Positions 42,016-51,313 of a stretch of DNA of 63,566 nucleotides are shown one piece after another; positions within the stretch are counted from its first letter, which is position 1, and every line of letters starts with the position of its first letter. Below the pieces are notes generated by a model, which saw only the letters and a list, made by a program, of their open reading frames with translations, was not told the DNA's origin and made no database searches. Source of the DNA: Candidatus Methanomethylicota archaeon (GTDB lineage Archaea > Thermoproteota > Methanomethylicia > Culexarchaeales > Culexarchaeaceae); contig JAJHRD010000003.1 in the NCBI GenBank assembly GCA_020833005.1, forward strand, positions 1 to 63,566, written 5' to 3'. The translations under genes and the position numbers were made by a program.

Positions 42016-42058
42016 AGTATTTAACGGTGCCCTCAACATCAAAGAACAATTATAAAAT
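42016..42058. promoter_or_regulatory. Divergent purM/purE promoter region
   Basis: On the minus strand a GTTAAATACT box (42016-42027) lies about 37 nt before purM. On the plus strand CAATTATAAAAT (42047-42058) lies about 38 nt before purE, which also has GGTGA at 42082-42086. Both purine units thus share one control region. Confidence 0.4.
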
Positions 42059-42090
42059 ATGAGTTGAAAGAGAATATAGTTGGTGAATTC

Positions 42091-42531
42091 ATGCCAAAAG
42101 TAAGCGTCATCATGGGAAGCGAAAGTGATAAGGATATTGGAGATAAAGTTGTTCAAACACTACATGAATTCAACATAGAAGTTGATTATAGAGTGATGTC
42201 TGCACATAGAAATCCAGAAGAACTTTCAGAGTACATTGAAAAATGCGATTCAGAAGTATTCATAGCCATAGCGGGATTATCAGCAGCGCTACCAGGATTC
42301 ATAGCATCAAAAACCATTAAACCAGTAATAGGGGTTCCAAGGGAAGTGAAGCTACTTGGATTAGATGCATTACTATCCATAGTTCAAATGCCCCCAGGAA
42401 TTCCAGTGGCATGTGTTGGAATAGATAATGCTAGAAACGCTGCTCTATTAGCCGTGGAAATATTGGCATTGAAATATGAGGAATTGAAAACTAAACTATT
42501 GGAGTATAGGAGGAAGATTAGGGGGAGGTGA
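42091..42531 (+). CDS. purE: N5-carboxyaminoimidazole ribonucleotide mutase / AIR carboxylase
   Basis: Makes carboxyaminoimidazole ribotide (CAIR) in purine synthesis. The 146-residue protein has [17 protein letters not shown] near 5-21 (phosphate loop), [13 protein letters not shown] near 41-53, with [21 protein letters not shown] near 66-86, and [31 protein letters not shown] near 104-134. AHRNPE and the AGLSAALPG signature are diagnostic. The ATG at 42091 follows GGTGA. Whether it is the class I mutase (needs PurK) or the class II carboxylase is not clear; purK is not in the window, and AGLSAALPG rather than the AGGAAHLPG of class I fits class II better. It overlaps the start region of purB. 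Confidence 0.92.
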   Translation: MPKVSVIMGSESDKDIGDKVVQTLHEFNIEVDYRVMSAHRNPEELSEYIEKCDSEVFIAIAGLSAALPGFIASKTIKPVIGVPREVKLLGLDALLSIVQMPPGIPVACVGIDNARNAALLAVEILALKYEELKTKLLEYRRKIRGR

Positions 42532-42536
42532 AAGAA

Positions 42537-43898
42537 TTGTCCACAGAAATATGTCCACTGGAATGGAGATATGGAAGTAAGGAAATGAGGAAGCTATTTA
42601 CAAGAGAAGAGATTATGAGAAGGAGATTGGAAGTTGAAGTTGCAATAGCATATGGATTGGCAAAAGCTGGAATAGTTGAAGAATGGGTTCCTGAAAAGAT
42701 AAAGGAAGCTGTCTGCAAAGTTGAAGTAAGTAGAGTGGATGAATTGGAAGCAAAACTTGGACATGATATAATGGCATTAGCCACAGCATTAGCCGAGAAA
42801 TCTGGTGAAGCAGGGAAATATGTGCATCTCGGTGCAACAAGCTACGACATAGTTGATACAGCATGGAGCCTAATAATGAGGGATGCATTGAAAATATTAG
42901 AGGAGAAAACAGTAAAAGTAATCAATAAACTAATCGAGTACAGCATAAAATATAAAAACACTATTATGGCTGGCAGAACACATGGTCAACATGCAGTTCC
43001 AATAACACTTGGATTCAAATTTGCAAACTACGTATACGAATTTACAAGAAGCCTAGAGAGAATGCATGAAATGGAGAAGAGGTTGATAAGAAGTAAGATT
43101 TCAGGAGCTGTTGGGAATATGGCATCATGGAAAGATAAGGGACTAATAGTTGAGGGGGAAGCATCAAGAATCCTTGAACTCAAACCACATGAAATCTCAA
43201 CACAAATAGCACCCAGAGATGGATTTGCAGAACTTGTAGCAAACATAGCAATACTTGGAAGTCAATTGGATAGACTTGCATTGGAAATTAGAGAACTCAT
43301 GAGACCAGAGATAGGGGAATTAGCTGAGGGAGTCAAGGGGAGGGTTGGAAGTAGCACAATGCCCCAGAAAGCCAATCCAGTAACATCGGAGAAAATATGT
43401 GGATTAGCAAAGGTTTTGAGATCCATGGTCATAATTGCATTGGAGAATATACCATTATGGCATGAGAGAGACTTAACAAATAGTAGTAGCGAGAGATTCC
43501 TAATATCACACACAATACTAACACTGGATGAAATGCTAGATTCCATGATGGAAGTATTGGAAAACCTAGTGGTAAACGTCGACAACATGAGGAGAAATCT
43601 TGAAATAACTAGGGGGGCTATGATGAGTGAAAACGTCCTAATGAAACTTGTGGAGAAGGGGATGGCGAGAACGGAAGCCCATGAAATTCTAAGGGAAATA
43701 ACTAGGAGAGTTGCATTGGAAAAGATTGAATTCAAAGATGCATTACTACAAGACAATAGAATTATGAAGCTCTTAAAGAAGGAAGAAGTGGAGGAACTAT
43801 TGAAACCAGAAAACTATCTTGGAGAAACAGAGAAGTTAATTGAAAGAGCCATAAAATATGCGAAGGAGACCATTTCGAAAATAACTCACACTAAATAA
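42537..43898 (+). CDS. purB: Adenylosuccinate lyase
   Basis: Cleaves SAICAR to AICAR and adenylosuccinate to AMP, both with release of fumarate. The 453-residue protein has YGSKEMRKLFT near 10-20, ATSYDIVDTAWSLIMRDAL near 98-116, AGRTHGQHAVPITLGFKFA near 142-160 (His base region) and the signature GRVGSSTMPQKANPVTSEKI near 267-286, with the catalytic serine loop in SSTMPQK. The start is most likely the TTG at 42537, because GGAGGTG (42524-42530) is six nt upstream; a GTG at 42528 lies inside that site. The C-terminus overlaps convergent purQ by 8 nt. Confidence 0.93.
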   Translation: MSTEICPLEWRYGSKEMRKLFTREEIMRRRLEVEVAIAYGLAKAGIVEEWVPEKIKEAVCKVEVSRVDELEAKLGHDIMALATALAEKSGEAGKYVHLGATSYDIVDTAWSLIMRDALKILEEKTVKVINKLIEYSIKYKNTIMAGRTHGQHAVPITLGFKFANYVYEFTRSLERMHEMEKRLIRSKISGAVGNMASWKDKGLIVEGEASRILELKPHEISTQIAPRDGFAELVANIAILGSQLDRLALEIRELMRPEIGELAEGVKGRVGSSTMPQKANPVTSEKICGLAKVLRSMVIIALENIPLWHERDLTNSSSERFLISHTILTLDEMLDSMMEVLENLVVNVDNMRRNLEITRGAMMSENVLMKLVEKGMARTEAHEILREITRRVALEKIEFKDALLQDNRIMKLLKKEEVEELLKPENYLGETEKLIERAIKYAKETISKITHTK

Positions 43899-44697
43899 TT
43901 TCTTCAATGATGTAGTCACACATGGATTTAAATATCCAGTAGCCATCACCATGAACAGATTCAACATCACCATAAATTTTTGAAGCAAAATCTGGATACT
44001 GCCATAAGTATGTTGCACGTTCAGGGTGAGGCATTAAACCCATAACATTACCATTAACATTACATATGCCAGCAATATCCATGTAAGAACCATTTGGATT
44101 GAATGGGTAAACTCCATTGGCTAGAGAACCATTTGGCATTGCATACTGAAACAATATCAACCTTCTCTCCATTAAAGTCTTCAAAACATCATTTGAAGCA
44201 ATAAATTTACCTTCACTATGGGCAACTGGCATCCTAATAACCTTATCGGGAGTATAATACTTCATGAAAACTCTATTATCACTATTTGGTTTGAGGTAAA
44301 CCCATCTACACTCAAATTTACTTGAATCATTTGGCGCTAGAGATACGCTACGTAAACCAAACTCATCTAAACCTGGAAGGAGACCCATTTCAACTAAAAC
44401 TTGAAATCCATTGCATATTCCAAGTATGGGTTTACCTGAACTTGCGAAGGAAACAATTTTGTCCATGAGCTTTGAGTAAAGCTTTGAAGCCCATATAGCA
44501 CCAGCCCTAACATAATCACCGTAGGAAAACCCTCCAGGGATAACTAATCCATGGAATGAAGATAAATCCACGATCCCATCAATCAGTCTCCTAGTATGAA
44601 TTATCTGTGCAGAAGCTCCAGCCTCTTCCAATGCTCTAGCAGTCTCAGAATCACAGTTCGTTCCAGCAACACGTATAATTAATATCTTGGGTTTCAT
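43891..44697 (-). CDS. purQ: FGAM synthase, glutaminase subunit
   Basis: Supplies ammonia from glutamine to PurL. The 268-residue class I amidotransferase has MKPKILIIRVAGTNCDSET near 1-19, GLVIPGGFSYGDYVRAGAIW near 50-69 (oxyanion/PGGFSYGDY signature), GKPILGICNGFQVLVEMGLLP near 87-107 with the catalytic Cys in GICNGFQ, and VMGLMPHPERATY near 228-240 with the His-Glu pair. The ATG at 44697 overlaps the purL stop (ATGA), which is typical of a coupled PurL/PurQ pair; the longer frame is unlikely. It is the last gene of the minus-strand purine chain. Confidence 0.94.
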   Translation of the reverse strand: MKPKILIIRVAGTNCDSETARALEEAGASAQIIHTRRLIDGIVDLSSFHGLVIPGGFSYGDYVRAGAIWASKLYSKLMDKIVSFASSGKPILGICNGFQVLVEMGLLPGLDEFGLRSVSLAPNDSSKFECRWVYLKPNSDNRVFMKYYTPDKVIRMPVAHSEGKFIASNDVLKTLMERRLILFQYAMPNGSLANGVYPFNPNGSYMDIAGICNVNGNVMGLMPHPERATYLWQYPDFASKIYGDVESVHGDGYWIFKSMCDYIIEEII

Positions 44698-47072
44698 AGC
44701 TTTAAGCCACCCTTCCAACACTTCCTCAAAATTTCAATTTCCAAATCCATGAGAATCCTACCATTTAAACCATGAATAACCATACGTGGACTCTTTGAAA
44801 CAAAACCTATCTTACCGGCACTACAACCATACGAATTAACCAGCTCATGGAATTCCTCTTCAAATCTCCCATCAACCTCCAATAGAAACCTACCATTACT
44901 CTCAGAAAACAGTATAATGTCATCTCTATTCACATTAGCTCTCGGAACTTTATCCAAGTATATTTCTGCACCAAAATTGCTGGATATAGCCATCTCAGAT
45001 ATGGCTACGCCCAATCCACCATCAGATATATCGTGGCAAGCCCTCACGTAACCCTTATCCATAGCTTCAATAATCATCTCCATAACCTTCTTGGAAGATT
45101 TAACATCAACTTTTGGTACAGATGAACCAATATACCCCATTAAACGATAATACTGTGAACCTCCAAGTTCAGGTAGCGTTAAACCAACCAGGTATATTGG
45201 GTTACCAGCAGATTTAAAATCTAAGGTTACAGCTTTCCTAATGTCAGGTATAATTCCCACAGCAGTTATGAGTAGAGTTTCAAGTACTGGTCCAAGTGGA
45301 GATTCATTGTACAAGCTATCTTTACCTGAAATGAATGGAACATCAAAGCCAACTGCAAAATCATAACATGCCTTCACAGCTCTAACCAAGCTACCAAGTC
45401 TATCGGGCTTCTCAGGATTCCCCCAAGTGAAATTGTCGAGTATTGCAATCCTCCTCCCACCAACACAAACATTATTCCTCAAAGCTTCCTCAATGCTTGA
45501 AGCAGCCATCCAATATGGATCAATCCTACTATACCAAGGTTTAACACCAACAGAGATCACAACACCCCTCCAAGATTCTGAGATAGGCTTTAAGATGACA
45601 GCATCACTTGGGCCACCGTAATCCCCATGTAGAGGTTTAATTACAGTATTACCTTGAACTTCATGATCATACGTTCTAATAACATCCTCCCTACTACAAA
45701 TGTTAGGTGAAGATAGCAATTTGCATAGTACATCACCATAATCCATAGGTTCTTCGAAAACTGGTTCACATAATTTTGGTGCAGACCACTTAGCAACATA
45801 CTTAGCTTTTGGGGGACGTAATAGGAAATTCGTCTCAATATGGCATAAGAGATTTCCACGGTAATATACGTCGATGAATGGATTTCCAGTCAATTCTCCA
45901 ATAACTGAAGTTTTTAAATCCTCTTCATAGGCAATCTCCAATACCCTATCAACATTCTCGCTTGGAACTATTAATAGCATCCTCTCTTGAGATTCTGATA
46001 TCCATATCTCCCATGGAAGCATGTATTCACGTAAATGAACTTTATCCAAGAATACCCTAGCCCCACCACCAATCCTATCAGCCATTTCAACCACAGCAAC
46101 AGCCAATCCACCACCACCAAGGTCAGTTATACCCGATGCAAGACCTTCATCTCTAATCCTAATTATTGCACGCCTCAACTTCTCCTCTTCAACTGGATCG
46201 GGGATTTGAACTGCGGATCTAGAGATCCTCTCAGAATCCTCCTTTAGATCGCTACTGGCGAAGGATGCACCATGAATTCCATCCCTACCAGTAGAATTCC
46301 CCATTAAAATCAATTTATCACCGGGTTTAGCTGTAAACTTGTAGGAGGATGTTGGCAGAATCCCTATGCAACCAGCATAAACAACAACATTACCAACATA
46401 CCCCTCATCAAAACATATTGCACCAGCAACTGTTGGAATACCCATATTGTTACCGTAAAACCCTATCCCCTTCACAACACCCCTAAACAGATATTTTGGA
46501 TGCTTAAACCCCTTTGGAATTGCATCCATTGGGTAATCTAGGGGGCCGAAACATAATACATCAATGCAAGCTATTGGTGAAGCCCAAACGCCGAGAATAT
46601 CCCTAATTACACCACCAACACCAGTGGCAGCACCACCAAATGGATCTATTGCTGATGGGTGATTATGAGTCTCAACCTTTACAGCTATGGAATAATTATC
46701 ATCAAATTTAATTATACCAGCATTATCTTTTAGGAACGAAACAATCCAAGGCTTATTACACTTTTCAGTTGCTTTTGCAATATAGCTCTTCAACATATCA
46801 TCAACTATTGGTTCCCCATTTTCATCAACAATTAAACCTCTAAAAACCTTATGCCTACAATGTTCAGACCATAATTGAGAGAAGGAGTGCAATTCTAAAT
46901 CGAAAACACCCCTATTAAGCTTAGTTCTAAAATATTCCCTAATGCTCTTCAACTCCACCAAATTCAGATTTAACCGTAAACTTTCCGATAAATTGATGAG
47001 CTCCTCATCTGATGATTCAGATATATGGAAGATGTAAACTTCTGGGGGTATATTGATTACCTCATACTTCAT
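44694..47072 (-). CDS. purL: FGAM synthase, ATP-binding large subunit
   Basis: Converts formylglycinamide ribotide to formylglycinamidine ribotide with ammonia and ATP. The 792-residue protein, small PurL type, has FSQLWSEHCRHKVFRGLI near 60-77 (SEHC region), VETHNHPSAIDPFGGAATGV near 126-145, DGIHGASFASSDL near 265-277, ITDLGGGGLAVAVVEMA near 307-323 (ADP-binding core) and PFISGKDSLYNES near 592-604. Small PurL needs PurS and PurQ, and both are adjacent. The ATG at 47072 overlaps the purS end by 11 nt; a GTG at 47084 is an alternative start. The following purQ overlaps by 4 nt. Confidence 0.94.
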   Translation of the reverse strand: MKYEVINIPPEVYIFHISESSDEELINLSESLRLNLNLVELKSIREYFRTKLNRGVFDLELHSFSQLWSEHCRHKVFRGLIVDENGEPIVDDMLKSYIAKATEKCNKPWIVSFLKDNAGIIKFDDNYSIAVKVETHNHPSAIDPFGGAATGVGGVIRDILGVWASPIACIDVLCFGPLDYPMDAIPKGFKHPKYLFRGVVKGIGFYGNNMGIPTVAGAICFDEGYVGNVVVYAGCIGILPTSSYKFTAKPGDKLILMGNSTGRDGIHGASFASSDLKEDSERISRSAVQIPDPVEEEKLRRAIIRIRDEGLASGITDLGGGGLAVAVVEMADRIGGGARVFLDKVHLREYMLPWEIWISESQERMLLIVPSENVDRVLEIAYEEDLKTSVIGELTGNPFIDVYYRGNLLCHIETNFLLRPPKAKYVAKWSAPKLCEPVFEEPMDYGDVLCKLLSSPNICSREDVIRTYDHEVQGNTVIKPLHGDYGGPSDAVILKPISESWRGVVISVGVKPWYSRIDPYWMAASSIEEALRNNVCVGGRRIAILDNFTWGNPEKPDRLGSLVRAVKACYDFAVGFDVPFISGKDSLYNESPLGPVLETLLITAVGIIPDIRKAVTLDFKSAGNPIYLVGLTLPELGGSQYYRLMGYIGSSVPKVDVKSSKKVMEMIIEAMDKGYVRACHDISDGGLGVAISEMAISSNFGAEIYLDKVPRANVNRDDIILFSESNGRFLLEVDGRFEEEFHELVNSYGCSAGKIGFVSKSPRMVIHGLNGRILMDLEIEILRKCWKGGLKL

Positions 47073-47319
47073 GGCTCGACACACTCACAAAATACTTATC
47101 TTTAATAGGATTAGCCAAAAGCCTTTCACACATATCAACAACTATCCTTTCAGCTTCACTTGGCGACTTAGATTCAACAATGAATGTATAAACTTTACCA
47201 ACCCTAACTCCAAACACATCGTAGCCTAAATCCTTTAAAGCCTCCTCAACGGTTTTACCTTCAGCATCCACAAGCTCATCCTTCAACCAAACTTCAACCC
47301 TAACTTTGAATCTAGCCAT
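47062..47319 (-). CDS. purS: FGAM synthase, PurS subunit
   Basis: The small dimeric subunit that bridges PurQ and small PurL. The 85-residue protein has RFKVRVEVWLKDELVDAEGK near 3-22, TVEEALKDLGYDVFGVRVGK near 23-42, and ESKSPSEAERIVVDMCERLL near 49-68, closing with LANPIKDKYFVSV. This beta-alpha-beta pattern is PurS. ATG at 47319 follows GGTGATG. It overlaps the purF stop by 8 nt and purL by 11 nt. Its position between purF and purL is the common archaeal and Gram-positive order. Confidence 0.93.
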   Translation of the reverse strand: MARFKVRVEVWLKDELVDAEGKTVEEALKDLGYDVFGVRVGKVYTFIVESKSPSEAERIVVDMCERLLANPIKDKYFVSVSSHEV

Positions 47320-48805
47320 AAACATCACCATCAAACTCTTCAGTTATCCTACCCTTAACCTTAACTCCCTTCAAAGCTAAATTCATAGCTAAACGTGAAA
47401 GTTTCATGGCATATCTTGTTGGATAGTTTAGGGTTAAGCAACCTAAACATACATTCTTGGAGGATATGCAATCAACAAAGTCCTCTATGGTCTGATAATT
47501 GACGCTGTCAGCACCAATGAATTTACGTATCTCTTCATCACTCCTATTAAATGCCGCCAACTCTTGGAATGTTGCCATATCAATACCATAGAAGCATGGC
47601 CCTATAATCTTTGGGAATGTTACGAAAACATGTATCTCTGAAACTCCACTCTCACGCAATGTTGAAACAAGAGTTTTCAAAGTGTCACCCCTAACAATAC
47701 TATCATCTATCAATGCAATCTTCTTACCACGCAACCTATCAAACATAATATTGTACTTGTGTTGTAAAATTACCCTTCTATCCTCAGGGAACAATATGAA
47801 AGCCCTCTGCTTAACATACCTATCCCTAACGATCCATTGCTGCAACGGTTTACCTGAAACTTCATGGAATCCATAGGCTGCATCCACAGCAGTTTGAGGA
47901 ACTGGAACAACACAGTCAACCCTACTTGCAATATCACTATATCTAATGGCAAGCTTCCTACCAAGATCTTGCCTAACTTCACAAACATATTTACCATTAA
48001 ACTTAGAGTCAGGTCTAGCGAAATATGCAAATTCAAATGAACATAAATGTTCACCGGGGCTATCTGCAATCTTAACAATTTCATTTCCACCTTCCTTAGA
48101 AAACATGTGGAGGAAGCCTGGTTTCACAACTTTAAAATCCCTAATCCCATTGGCATTTAACGCTACACTTTCAGATGCAACTATTAGCATACTTCCATCA
48201 CCACTGAATCCATAAACTAGAGGCCTAATACCATATGGATCTCTGAAGAATATTAGAGTTCCATCATTTAGTAATGCGGTGACAGAGTATGCTCCATCCA
48301 CCATCTCCATAACATTTTTAACGCTATCTTTAATGCTGTAACCCTTGTTAAGCCAATGCAACATCATCAAAGCAAGAACCTCGGAATCGGAAGTCCCCCT
48401 AAACTTGTATCCAGCATTGGATAAGTACCTTCTAAGACTATTAACGTTCACTATGTTACCATTATATGCCAAGCAAAGTTTAATATCATCACCAACGATT
48501 ATTGGCTGAGCATCTAAAGCTAAATTGAATTTTGAGGATTCACCACTAGTAGCGTATCTCACATGGCCAATACCAACATCCCCCGTAAGCTGCTTAGCCA
48601 TGGAAGTAATTTTATCAATGGGGATATCGGAGATCAATCCAAGATCCTTTAATGAGTGGAAATCTCCATCATAGGTTACAATACCATACGATTGATGCCC
48701 CCTATGATTCAATGAAACCAAAGACCAATACAAGTATTCCAGTACACTACCACCATCAAACCTATATACAGCGGAAACACCACAGTTGTGTCTTAAATAA
48801 TCCAT
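47312..48805 (-). CDS. purF: Amidophosphoribosyltransferase
   Basis: Commits PRPP to purine synthesis using glutamine. The 497-residue protein begins with a 7-residue propeptide then Cys8 (RHNCGVSAVY), the Ntn nucleophile once cleaved, followed by GHVRYATSG near 100-108, AYNGNIVNVNSLRRYL near 133-148 and FRGTSDSEVLALMMLHWL near 154-171. The PRT domain has IALIDDSIVRGDTLKTLV near 365-382. Four cysteines at the usual sites (HLCSFEF, GPCFYGID and two in VCLGCLTL) predict a 4Fe-4S cluster, as in Bacillus-type PurF. It is downstream of purC by 13 nt and feeds purS by overlap. Confidence 0.95.
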   Translation of the reverse strand: MDYLRHNCGVSAVYRFDGGSVLEYLYWSLVSLNHRGHQSYGIVTYDGDFHSLKDLGLISDIPIDKITSMAKQLTGDVGIGHVRYATSGESSKFNLALDAQPIIVGDDIKLCLAYNGNIVNVNSLRRYLSNAGYKFRGTSDSEVLALMMLHWLNKGYSIKDSVKNVMEMVDGAYSVTALLNDGTLIFFRDPYGIRPLVYGFSGDGSMLIVASESVALNANGIRDFKVVKPGFLHMFSKEGGNEIVKIADSPGEHLCSFEFAYFARPDSKFNGKYVCEVRQDLGRKLAIRYSDIASRVDCVVPVPQTAVDAAYGFHEVSGKPLQQWIVRDRYVKQRAFILFPEDRRVILQHKYNIMFDRLRGKKIALIDDSIVRGDTLKTLVSTLRESGVSEIHVFVTFPKIIGPCFYGIDMATFQELAAFNRSDEEIRKFIGADSVNYQTIEDFVDCISSKNVCLGCLTLNYPTRYAMKLSRLAMNLALKGVKVKGRITEEFDGDVYG

Positions 48806-48818
48806 GGGAGGTACCTCT

Positions 48819-49781
48819 CTAAATGAACTCCTCCAACCCCTTTAAGGGTAATTCATCAATACATCGACCTAAAGCTATAACTTCATATGCACCCCTAACC
48901 CTCCAAGCCACCTGCCTAATAACATCCATAGGTATCTGTGGAGGAGCTCCAGCACCATTAAACCCTTTAGCCATCAAATATGCCCTCAAAAACTCCTTAT
49001 CCAAACAATATCTCTCTTGAGGTTTACCAACACAATAATACTTCTTAACCCATATCCTAGCTGAATCATGTGTGGGAGCTTCATCTATCTGTATCAATTC
49101 ACCCTTAAACCTTCCAAACTCAAGTTTAATGTCAGCAATAATTAAGCCAACACTCTCAGCAACACTATTATAGTATGAGTATAGTTTAAGGGATGCTTCT
49201 TCAAGTTCACCCCACTCATCACGTGAAACAAGACCTCTATCAATAGCTTCACCCTTACTAATCTCCACATCATGACCAACATCAGATTTCGTTGTAGGGG
49301 AGAGTATTGGTTGAGGAAGCTTCTCAGCATAACTTAAACCATTGGGGAGCTCAACACCAGATATCACCCTCTTACCACTCGAATAACTTCTCCAAGCAGA
49401 CCCATACAAATATCCCCTAACAATCCACTCAATATCAATACGATTAGCTTTAACAACTTTAATTGACCTATCATCAACCATTTCAACGAAATGATTTGGG
49501 AATATGTGTTTTGTACGTTCAAACCAGAATGCTGTAAGTTTATTGAGGTAAATACCCTTCATGGGTATAAGCTCCCTTAAAACGACATCGAAGGCGGAGA
49601 TCCTATCGCTATGGAATAGTATTAAGTGATTTCCAAGATCGTATATGTCTCTAACCTTCCCCCTCCTAAGCAATGGGAAATTTAGATTTGAATATCTAAC
49701 GGCATCAACGAATCCACCATCTGAAAATGGGTTTGGATACTTCTCCACAATATACAAATCAACCACCCATTCACGTGACAA
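48819..49781 (-). CDS. purC: SAICAR synthetase
   Basis: Joins CAIR with aspartate using ATP. The 320-residue sequence has LRRGKVRDIYDLGNHLILFH near 38-57 (the KxRDxYD signature), SDRISAFDVVL near 58-68, EWIVRGYLYGSAWRSY near 123-138 and GLIIADIKLEFGRFKGELIQ near 213-232, ending with EAPTHDSARIW near 235-245. It is longer than the 240-residue bacterial PurC and closer to the 300-residue eukaryotic/archaeal type, with extra C-terminal residues (AYLMAKGFNGAGAPPQIP). It overlaps purP by 11 nt and precedes purF. Confidence 0.93.
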   Translation of the reverse strand: MSREWVVDLYIVEKYPNPFSDGGFVDAVRYSNLNFPLLRRGKVRDIYDLGNHLILFHSDRISAFDVVLRELIPMKGIYLNKLTAFWFERTKHIFPNHFVEMVDDRSIKVVKANRIDIEWIVRGYLYGSAWRSYSSGKRVISGVELPNGLSYAEKLPQPILSPTTKSDVGHDVEISKGEAIDRGLVSRDEWGELEEASLKLYSYYNSVAESVGLIIADIKLEFGRFKGELIQIDEAPTHDSARIWVKKYYCVGKPQERYCLDKEFLRAYLMAKGFNGAGAPPQIPMDVIRQVAWRVRGAYEVIALGRCIDELPLKGLEEFI

Positions 49782-51180
49782 GGAGATCTAAAGCCTTCAT
49801 CTTAACTGCACGCTTAATCTCCAAACCTATCCTCTCACCCAAACTTATACGCCTATTATACCTAACATTGGAGTACTGACCACCAATACCCATATGCACA
49901 TTAGTTCCACCACCATGCCTAAAAGCAACATCTTGAGTGACAGGTATATGCATTGGGGGGTTTTCACCAAAACTATCATATAAACCAAACCCTAAACCTT
50001 CAACTTCAAAATCTGGTTTAAACCCTGCTTTCAAACCATATTCACTTGGTCTACCCCAAGTTATTACAGTCTGAAGACACCATGATCCAATAATTCCAGG
50101 TGGAAGCTCTCTTCTCAAACATAATAGGAGTCTATTAGCACATCTCAATACATCCTTTATAATGGATTCACGTATACTAACCATAGCATGAAGTGTAACT
50201 TCGAAAGATGGTAAAATCTTCTCCTCAAGTTTAGATTGAACATCTACTGGAAGCCTCTTCAATCCATCGAGGATTGTTTCCCTACGCTCATCTATGGATA
50301 GGAATTCATTGGCCAAACATACCCTAGCCTCCTCCAAACTTAAATTATATAGTTTCGAATAATACTCCTCAACGCTACCCCAACTCTTAATTGAATTTAA
50401 TGGTGAGAAGAAGAAGTTGAAGTTGGCATGAGGACCTAGAATTAACTCCTCAACCCTAGCAGCCTTTAAAGTCTCCTCATTTAAATATCCATCTTTAATA
50501 GCCTTCTCAACTTTACGTTCAAGATCATTGGAATCTGCTGCAAAAATGAATACCCTCTCAAAAATCCTCTGTGGATGATAGGTTTTCAATATTAATGGAT
50601 TTTCATATGGCTCCTTAAACCTAATACCACCACTATAAATCTCATATCTAATGCTCTTGGGGTATGGTATGCCAGCCCTTTCAAGATACCAGTAATAATC
50701 CTTCTCAATCCCCCTATTCTCAATTTTAAGAAGCCTCCTAGAACCTACAATTGGAACTGCAAAATCATTTTCAATAACACTACAATAATCGTCACCACCA
50801 ACATAAACGGAGAAAGCCCTATTTGGAATCTGTAAAGCTTCCAATTCAATAAGGTCATCCACATGCTTCACAATATCAGAATACCTATCCAAAATTAGAA
50901 TGGCATACCTCCAATCTCCAGATAAATCACGTAAATCTTCAACAACATGAACATCCCTAGAGACAACTTGCGGTAAATCTTCAATGAATTCATCGGGACC
51001 TCCAGCTATAGCATTATGAAGATATATTACAGCCCTCTCCCTCGTAGTGTAAATTATACATCTCAAACCATTACCCCTAGCTCCACTCCAAGCATCAAGA
51101 GCTGAATGAGACCCTATAATTAGCATACATGGATTCCTATAACCACGAACTATCTCACGCATCTCCTCAACCTCAATCAT
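49771..51180 (-). CDS. purP: PurP-family FAICAR synthetase-like ATP-grasp enzyme
   Basis: Archaea use PurP to make FAICAR from AICAR, formate and ATP, replacing the transformylase half of PurH. The 469-residue protein (typical PurP is about 360) has the DUF1246-type N-terminus (MLIIGSHSALDAWSGARG near 19-36), an ATP-grasp-like region (RAGIPYPKSIRYE near 168-180, PLILKTYHPQRIFERVF near 195-211), then PHANFNFFFSPLNSIKS near 253-269, and the DUF1297-type C-terminus with GIIGSWCLQTVITWG near 366-380 and HGGGTNVHMGIGGQYSN near 423-439. About 100 residues are extra, mostly a helical insert at 275-350. First in the purine chain. A GTATAAA box (51206-51212) is 29 nt upstream. Confidence 0.9.
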   Translation of the reverse strand: MIEVEEMREIVRGYRNPCMLIIGSHSALDAWSGARGNGLRCIIYTTRERAVIYLHNAIAGGPDEFIEDLPQVVSRDVHVVEDLRDLSGDWRYAILILDRYSDIVKHVDDLIELEALQIPNRAFSVYVGGDDYCSVIENDFAVPIVGSRRLLKIENRGIEKDYYWYLERAGIPYPKSIRYEIYSGGIRFKEPYENPLILKTYHPQRIFERVFIFAADSNDLERKVEKAIKDGYLNEETLKAARVEELILGPHANFNFFFSPLNSIKSWGSVEEYYSKLYNLSLEEARVCLANEFLSIDERRETILDGLKRLPVDVQSKLEEKILPSFEVTLHAMVSIRESIIKDVLRCANRLLLCLRRELPPGIIGSWCLQTVITWGRPSEYGLKAGFKPDFEVEGLGFGLYDSFGENPPMHIPVTQDVAFRHGGGTNVHMGIGGQYSNVRYNRRISLGERIGLEIKRAVKMKALDLLVT

Positions 51181-51205
51181 ATGGTAAACACCTAACTAAT
51201 TCTAT

Positions 51206-51212
51206 GTATAAA
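51206..51212 (-). promoter_or_regulatory. TATA-like box of the purP-purC-purF-purS-purL-purQ chain
   Basis: Reading the minus strand, TTTATAC is centred 29 nt before the purP ATG at 51180, with no Shine-Dalgarno seen, so a leaderless transcript is likely. Further AT-rich sequence lies upstream of it. Confidence 0.45.
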
Positions 51213-51313
51213 TGTTTATTTATATTTTGTATTTAAAGGTCAATTAAAATTTAAATAACTGATTAAATATGGAAACATTAAAATTCAAGCTTACATATGA
51301 TTGGAAGGGAATT

